64,000 nucleotides of DNA from Owenia fusiformis (taxonomy: Eukaryota > Annelida > Polychaeta > Sabellida > Oweniidae), in NCBI GenBank assembly GCA_903813345.2, contig CAIIXF020000004.1, positions 15,633,196 to 15,697,195 of the forward strand, given 5' to 3'. Position numbers and translations under genes: made by a program. Under the pieces are notes generated by a model that was not told the origin of the DNA, searched no databases, and saw nothing but the letters and a program-made list of their open reading frames with translations. Positions 58,901-64,000 of this stretch are shown one piece after another. The number at the start of each line of letters is the position of its first letter. The first letter of the stretch is position 1.

Positions 58901-59197
58901 CAGGGCCATGATGACTTATCTAGGGTTTCTTTACGTCCACCACAAGCTATCCCTATAGCCTCTCCTCTGACCCAGGCATTGCTGTCGTCTGGAATGGATA
59001 TACTACTTCAAGAGAAGCCTACACAGGAACATGTGAACATACCCGCAATGCCCAGCAACCTAGCTGTCCTGGGTGAAGAAGGGCTCAGTATGGATGTCTC
59101 TCTTGTTGGTAGCACCCGTTCCACATCTGCTCCAGTTCTGCCTTCTGCTTCGGGTGCTTTTTCCTCATCCGCCCAACGTAGTCAGTCAAGTGCTTAG
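55958..59197 (+). CDS. Harbinger accessory MADF/Myb-SANT-like protein, five exons
   Basis: Exons: 55958?-56068, 56585-56796, 57844-58267, 58490-58686 and 58890-59197 (stop TAG). All junctions have GT-AG ends and matching phases, and no stop interrupts the joined frame. Exon 1 is acidic (VEQNKPDKEDTQ). Exon 2 carries the MADF/SANT-like DNA-binding segment, LVEFYKMNPSLWDI and HNRDNKKKLLEDI. Exon 3 is charged and ends with a helix-rich LYGRYLTQEMRQM segment resembling partner-interaction tails. Exons 4-5 are Pro/Gln/Ser-rich. A polyadenylation signal AATAAA lies at about 59289. In Harbingers this protein imports the transposase to the nucleus and helps bind DNA. The start codon is unresolved: exon 1 has no in-frame ATG, so either a further upstream exon exists or translation starts at ATG 56598 in exon 2. 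Confidence 0.82.
56367..56460. repeat. Solo CACTCCCCTCC foldback end
   Basis: CACTCCCCTCCAAACGTTTTGAAAC and GCCT-AACGCCTCTAC match the left end of the elements at 41955 and 44535 with divergence. There is no partner end. It lies in intron 1 of the MADF-like gene. Confidence 0.6.
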
Positions 59198-59739
59198 AGA
59201 CCTAAGTGACGACATGTTCACTGCTCTTGTTTTTATTTTGTAAATTTTGTTGTTTACATCTAAATTTTTTGTTATAAAGATATTTTCTAAATAAAGTTTA
59301 TTCTCTTATAATTATTTGTCTTGTTAAAAGCCAGATTAAGTATTTGTAATGTTGGTCATGTTTTCGAAAGGAATATTCAAAAACGTTGTTGCTGATTTGG
59401 ATGTACATTTTTGCAACACCGAAACACCATTTTCCCCAAGGCATACCTCAATTTTATTAAACGTTTTTCATTATCAACGTCAACACAATTTTAATGTTTA
59501 TCACCACTTACCAAAAGTGTTGATATATTATTATAGCCTCCCAATTTTAGTATTGTTGGCTGTGGCCATTTTGTGGTCAGTCATCGGTGTTTGGCCAATT
59601 CTTACAGCTTTGTAATAACTTGTAATTGGTGTAACTTTGTAATTAGTGTTTAGATTGACTTAAGATAAATTTCTGTCATCAACTCCTCAATAAGTTCAAG
59701 CAGATTTTTGGCAATATGTTCTGTTGCCGTGCCAATATA

Positions 59740-60199
59740 CAGGGTGACACAAAAAATGCCACCCAATTATTCTGGAATAACTTTGTCAATAACGACGGAA
59801 TCTTCGTAATTTTTTATCAAAGATTGATGTACTTGAATTGCATCAAATACAATTTTCTGAAATTGAGATTTCTTTCTTAGCCATTATTTGTGTCATTTCT
59901 GTATTGCTTTCACATATTTTATCATTTAAATGTCATATCTACCCATTTTCCTTCATAATTTGTGCTATATTTGAGGAACTGACTCACTTTTTAAGTAAAT
60001 TTAAAAAAGAAAGATTTCTAAATTACATTTTCGAACGATTTTGTGTCAGAGCATGCCTCCGCGGAAAATGTGATATCTCTTTATTCTTAGTAATTGATGC
60101 AATGCAAGCATATCAATCTTTCTTCCATTGAACACTCTATCTACACATAAAAGAAAGTCATTCTGAAATAAGTGGGTGGCATTTGTTGGTGTCACCCTG
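59740..60199. mobile_element. 460-bp MITE with CAGGGTGACAC ends
   Basis: CAGGGTGACAC at 59740 is mirrored by GTGTCACCCTG ending at 60199. TA flanks both sides, and CCACCCA/TGGGTGG lie just inside. It is non-coding and inserted between the two convergent Harbinger genes, so it is younger than the Harbinger. It is related in end sequence to 17165-17792. Confidence 0.85.
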
Positions 60200-60693
60200 T
60201 ATTTAATATGGCTCTTCTGACATTTCTAACATAGTCTACCTTAATTAAGAGGTCGTAGTCAACACAGATTTGAAATTCATACAGTGATCATTGCGAATGT
60301 TATTAACACGTACAATTGGTTACCATGCCAAGCAATTATTGTAATTACCTCAGTTTGAATGAAATATCCCTATGTTTTATGGTTTTGGGTCGTAATATTT
60401 GATATTAGAATGGAAGGGGAGGGGTGTTGGACACTGTTTCTTTTGACGCTTGAATTTCATTTGGGATAGTTGGGGTTTGTTTTTAATGACAATATTCGCT
60501 TAAAGATTTTGTTTCTCTTGTGTTTTCTGATCATGTTTGGTATTTTCCCTTTGATATTATATCAATACATTTCTTATTATTAGACTCGTAAAACAAAAAT
60601 ACGTTTAAACTAGTTTTTACAATTTATGTTAGGCAAATTACACTTAATTTCAAATTGACACAGTGCTTTAAATTATTTCTCAAAGTCCAACCT

Positions 60694-62405
60694 TTAATTT
60701 GGCACGATCCTGTCTTGCCATGGTACACTTCCTGCTGGAGAGTTCACCCAGTGCTTCAGAGTATTTCTCATTCATTTCTTATTTCCCCTTTTTGTTTGCT
60801 GTGTTGTGGCCTCTGATATTGACAGCCCTGACATCTTCCAAGTTGCGATCTCTCCTCCATTCCCCAGGAACCATGTCGCCTCTTCTGTCCTCTTGGTCAA
60901 TCAGTGCATTTTGCATTGTAAGGTACCTCATTCTCATCAAGTTGTGGAGAATGCAGCATGTCTTGACTATCAGCCTCGCTGTGGATGGCTTATGGTTCAT
61001 CGTTGAGAGGAGTACCTGAAATGTTATTATGCGTTAAATTGAATTAAATTGAAAATACGGATTAATAGTTAAACTGTTATAGGTCGAATGTGGAACTCAG
61101 TTGGTTCCAATTTATGCGCATCTTTCAAATTATTTATCAAACAAAACATACTATTTTCAAGTCTCAATTAGCGGAAGTTCAAATGAAGTCTCATTTACTC
61201 GAAGTCGAATAAACGTATCTAGATAGTCACAGGAACTTGGAGTTTAACTGTTTGTTTCGCCGACAAATATTATAAATTACAATGTACCTGGAATCGGTTG
61301 GCCAAAATTCCAAAGGCGTTTTCTGAAACCCTCCTAGCCCTCGATACCCGGTAGTTTAGAATTCTTTCCTCTCTAGTGAGGGTTCTATGTCCATAGGGCT
61401 TCTGCATGTGATCACTGAGGCTGAATGCATCATCCCCTACCAAGAAAAAAGGCATATCAACGGTGTCGTTGGGAAATGGCTGTTGGTGTGGAAATGCGAT
61501 CGAACCATCCTGCACCATCTCCAAGAATTCCGATGCATTATAGATCCTGCCATCTCCACTTGAACCATATCCTGAAATTATACAAGAGTAAGAGGATAAA
61601 ATATTGTCAGTATACATTGCAAATATAGCTATAATTGTATTAAATCTATATAATTACAAAATTAATGCAGTAACGTATGTAGAGTTTACTCACCACCCAG
61701 ATCACACCACACGAACTTGTAGTCTGAGTCGACAATTCCCAGTAAGATGATGCTGTAGAAACCCTTATAATTATAATATAAGGAACCAGAGCTATTAGGC
61801 TTTCTGATAGCTATGTGTTTGCCATCAATTGCAGCAACGCAATTTGGAAAGTTCCACTTCTCGAGGAAACCATCAGCCAATTGTTTCCATTCTTCAGATG
61901 TGGAGGGGGCTGCCATGACCTCATCAACATATTCATACATATAGCTTGACAGACTTCTCTTAGCACTACAGAGAGGGTATTCTCAGCAACCCGCCAGGAG
62001 TACTGCATGTCAGAGTACTTGGCACCAGAAACCAGGTGGCGAATAGTGGCAGCTAGTTTGAGGCCTGGACCTAAAGGCTCTCTGTACCAGCTATTGTTGT
62101 TTCCATAGCCGAGGACGGACCCTCTCAAAGATTTCGTCATACATTTCTGTTGGCATACAGAGGAACTTTTTGAATGTTCTGGGGTCCTCTCTTCTCAGCT
62201 CCACAATGAGCTGATCATATATGCCGAATTGGCGCCGTCTCTCTGGATTCAACCATTGTCTCCTCCAGATGCCACGTCCTCTGGCTCCCCTTCTCCGCCT
62301 AAAACGGCCTCTGATGAACTCATGAATGTTAAATTGCTGCGTTAAAACTTCTTGCTGGGACATAGCAGCCACATACTGCAGCCTCAGTCGATCTGTGTCT
62401 TCCAT
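60694..62405 (-). pseudogene. Harbinger DDE transposase (DDE_Tnp_4/HARBI1-like), three exons, frameshifted
   Basis: Reading 5' to 3' on the - strand: exon 62405-61694, exon 61571-61288, exon 61015-60694, with GT-AG introns and matching phases. Conserved blocks are FIRGRFRRRRGARGRG near the N-terminus, the helix-turn-helix region GLKLAATIRHLVSGAKYSDM-QYSWRVAENTLS, first Asp in CVAAIDGKHIAI, then YYNYKGFYSIILLGIVDSDY, second Asp in PFFLVGDDAFSL, Glu in YRVSRARRVSENAFGIL, and the tail NSPAGSVPWQ. Three single-base frameshifts (about 62115, 61935 and 60785) break it, so the enzyme as written is inactive. Full length would be near 440 residues, normal for the family. Assembly errors could mimic the frameshifts. 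Confidence 0.9.
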
Positions 62406-62896
62406 GACAAAAGAATTATTTGATTTAATCTTGTATTCTCTCAATTATTCAGCTTAACGTAGATCCAATTCGTAAGTATTCGTTCCACTGCGTACAAGGT
62501 TGCAAACTGCCGCAATGGTTCGTAATGGTTCGTAATGGGATCGTCGTCAGTCGCTTGATATGCAAATTATGGGGATACGACCTTATCTCCAGCAACCTGT
62601 AACATCACTTGATGAAGCAAATGCAAAGGTTAACCGATCGTTAACGCATTGAAACGAATTTCAACGAATGACACACAAAACTTTTATTCGCTGCAATTTT
62701 TTGAACATGTTCAAAATTTTTCGACGAAAAAGACTAATTTCAACCGAGGTAAACGCTGACAAACGCATCTATACGAACACTGCGACGTACTGTCACGAAC
62801 TCGTACTAATGAGAACGAATTTGACTAATTTCCAATTCGCCACTATACGCAAGTTGACATAAAGGGGTTTTCGTTCATATGTGAGGGGGGCTTATA

Positions 62897-63962
62897 CCAC
62901 TGCCGCACCGCTATCACCGTACCATGTGGATTTCAAGCAACGTTCTCTGGACGTTTTCAACGGGCGGGAAACAACTCACCATGGGACCATGCCGGGCATC
63001 GCCGCCTGGCCGTATTTAGCCAAATGGTGGCGAACGGTGAGCCTACACGGCTAGTGTGACTGCGACGTTTCTTAGTAATTCTACATGTAGGGAGAAAAAC
63101 CTGGAATTCAGAAACAAAAGAAGCCCACAAAACACGGAAATGAAAAATACTGTCAATAACGAAAATATTTCCAAATCTTTGCAAACATATTTGCAAAGAT
63201 CCTTTTTTAATTTCACAATGTATTTGTTCATCGAGAAAGGCATTGTATTCCGGTACTGATCCCAAGACATCTTATCCCAAGTCAACTCATTCCAAGACAA
63301 CTCTTCCCCAAGACAACTCAAAGAAAATGTTATTTTCCAAAAGGGAGTTCATTAATCCTGACAGACTCACTAGTTTCCCGTGGAGTTCTCTGATAGAAAT
63401 TATGCTAAAGAGAACTCAATATCCGACTGCTCATTTTTATTTCACTCCATTTCACTAAGACTATGGCTCTATTTGTCGATTTCATATTTAGCCTTGTCAG
63501 CTATCACCGTGAAAACCTTGATAACTTTAACACCCATGGGCAATATAAAAAAGTGCATCATTATGTGTAAATATATAATTTTAATACGCCTTTATCCCAT
63601 TCGCCTCGTCCTCATCCATTAACAAGGCATGGACATGCAAATTGTCACAATCTGCCATATGTTACAAACACCGATTGCTGACCCCCGAATGCCAACCAAG
63701 TTTGAAACTAAAAAAGTGAAAAAGATTGGTCAGTGTAAACGGGGCTTTCTATTCAAGTGTAATGTCAACAAACCCATTAGGCCTACCACCGAATGGATCA
63801 CCTGGAGAGGGTGTCACTGTGTTGATGTAACAATTAAAAGGGAGCCATCTAAACTGAAATTAAAGCAAACTGAAATAAATCACAATACATTGAAAATTCA
63901 CGTTGAGAAAAGAAAGAAATTGTGTCCTGAACAAGTTGATTTGATGTCTCTATTATTTACAG
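62897..63962. other. End of kinase intron 4, with a short minisatellite
   Basis: 63252-63318 repeats a 14-16 base unit (CCCAAGACAACTCATT and variants) four times. A 121-residue frame, 63629-63994, reads through the intron end into the next exon in a different frame from the kinase; it has no recognised domain. The acceptor is TATTTACAG. Confidence 0.55.
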
Positions 63963-64000
63963 GAGTTTTGGCTGCACAATGGTTGAAATGCTGACACGAA
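63963..64000 (+). CDS. MAP3K2/3-like: MAP3K kinase domain, exon entering subdomain IX (cut by window end)
   Basis: After a TATTTACAG acceptor, the first base completes the Trp codon begun at 51281, then SFGCTMVEMLTR follows. Joined, it reads DIWSFGCTMVEMLTR, the conserved alpha-F start, whose Asp (in the previous exon) anchors the catalytic core. MEKK2/3 proteins have DIWSV-CTVVEMLT here. The exon, the rest of the C-lobe and the stop codon lie beyond the window. Confidence 0.93.

Larger units (their letters stand above)
54938..62891. mobile_element. 8 kb PIF/Harbinger transposon
   Basis: GGCCCCCTCACATATGAA at 54938 is mirrored by TTCATATGTGAGGGGGGC ending at 62891, and both sides carry TTATA. 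Harbingers normally duplicate a 3-bp TWA site, so the true duplication may be the TTA within it. The element holds a DDE transposase on the - strand (60694-62405) and a MADF/SANT-type gene on the + strand (55958-59197), convergent as in many Harbingers. The nested MITE at 59740-60199 and large introns explain part of the large size. Confidence 0.92.

Overview
This is an AT-rich, intron-dominated animal nuclear DNA window. The codon-scale exons, GT-AG introns up to 24 kb, Tc1/mariner, PIF/Harbinger and LINE relics, and dense inverted-repeat elements all fit a metazoan, probably a marine invertebrate. I cannot name the species from sequence alone. There is no operon, CRISPR, rRNA or convincing tRNA.

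The only host gene I can support is a MAP3K of the MEKK2/3 type on the + strand. Its kinase domain is split over five exons: 7599-7735, 8018-8143, 32164-32299, 51107-51281 and 63963-64000, the last running off the window. Exon phases match across all four introns. The joined reading frame shows the glycine loop, VAIK-type lysine, HRDLK, DFG, the WMSPE activation segment and the start of subdomain IX. Everything else lies upstream of, or inside, the introns of this gene.

Regions. 1-7.6 kb: one copy of a dispersed repeat, a deleted mariner with both ends, several hairpin MITEs, a 131-147 bp tandem array carrying YY1-like ATGGCGGC cores, and an ACGG microsatellite broken by an N gap. 8.1-32.2 kb (intron 2): LINE 3' fragments, mariner-like inverted-repeat elements, simple repeats, a tandem array of CACGTG palindromes, and a roughly 15 kb foldback-like element (16978-32116). 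At least three further elements are nested in this foldback; two of them have 5-bp target duplications that can be read against an undisrupted sister copy. 32.3-51.1 kb (intron 3): a MITE beside the splice donor, a pair of inverted arms each broken by a different insertion (2.8 kb element at 35755-38543, LINE at 46136-50174), and two TA-flanked foldbacks. 51.3-63.96 kb (intron 4): a third foldback-family array and an 8 kb Harbinger transposon (54938-62891). The Harbinger carries a frameshifted DDE transposase on the - strand and an apparently intact five-exon MADF/Myb-SANT-like partner gene on the + strand.

The window is best read as one conserved signalling kinase gene whose introns are a layered record of DNA transposon and LINE activity. 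The most unusual elements are non-coding ones with very long or iterated terminal inverted repeats that I cannot place in a named superfamily.
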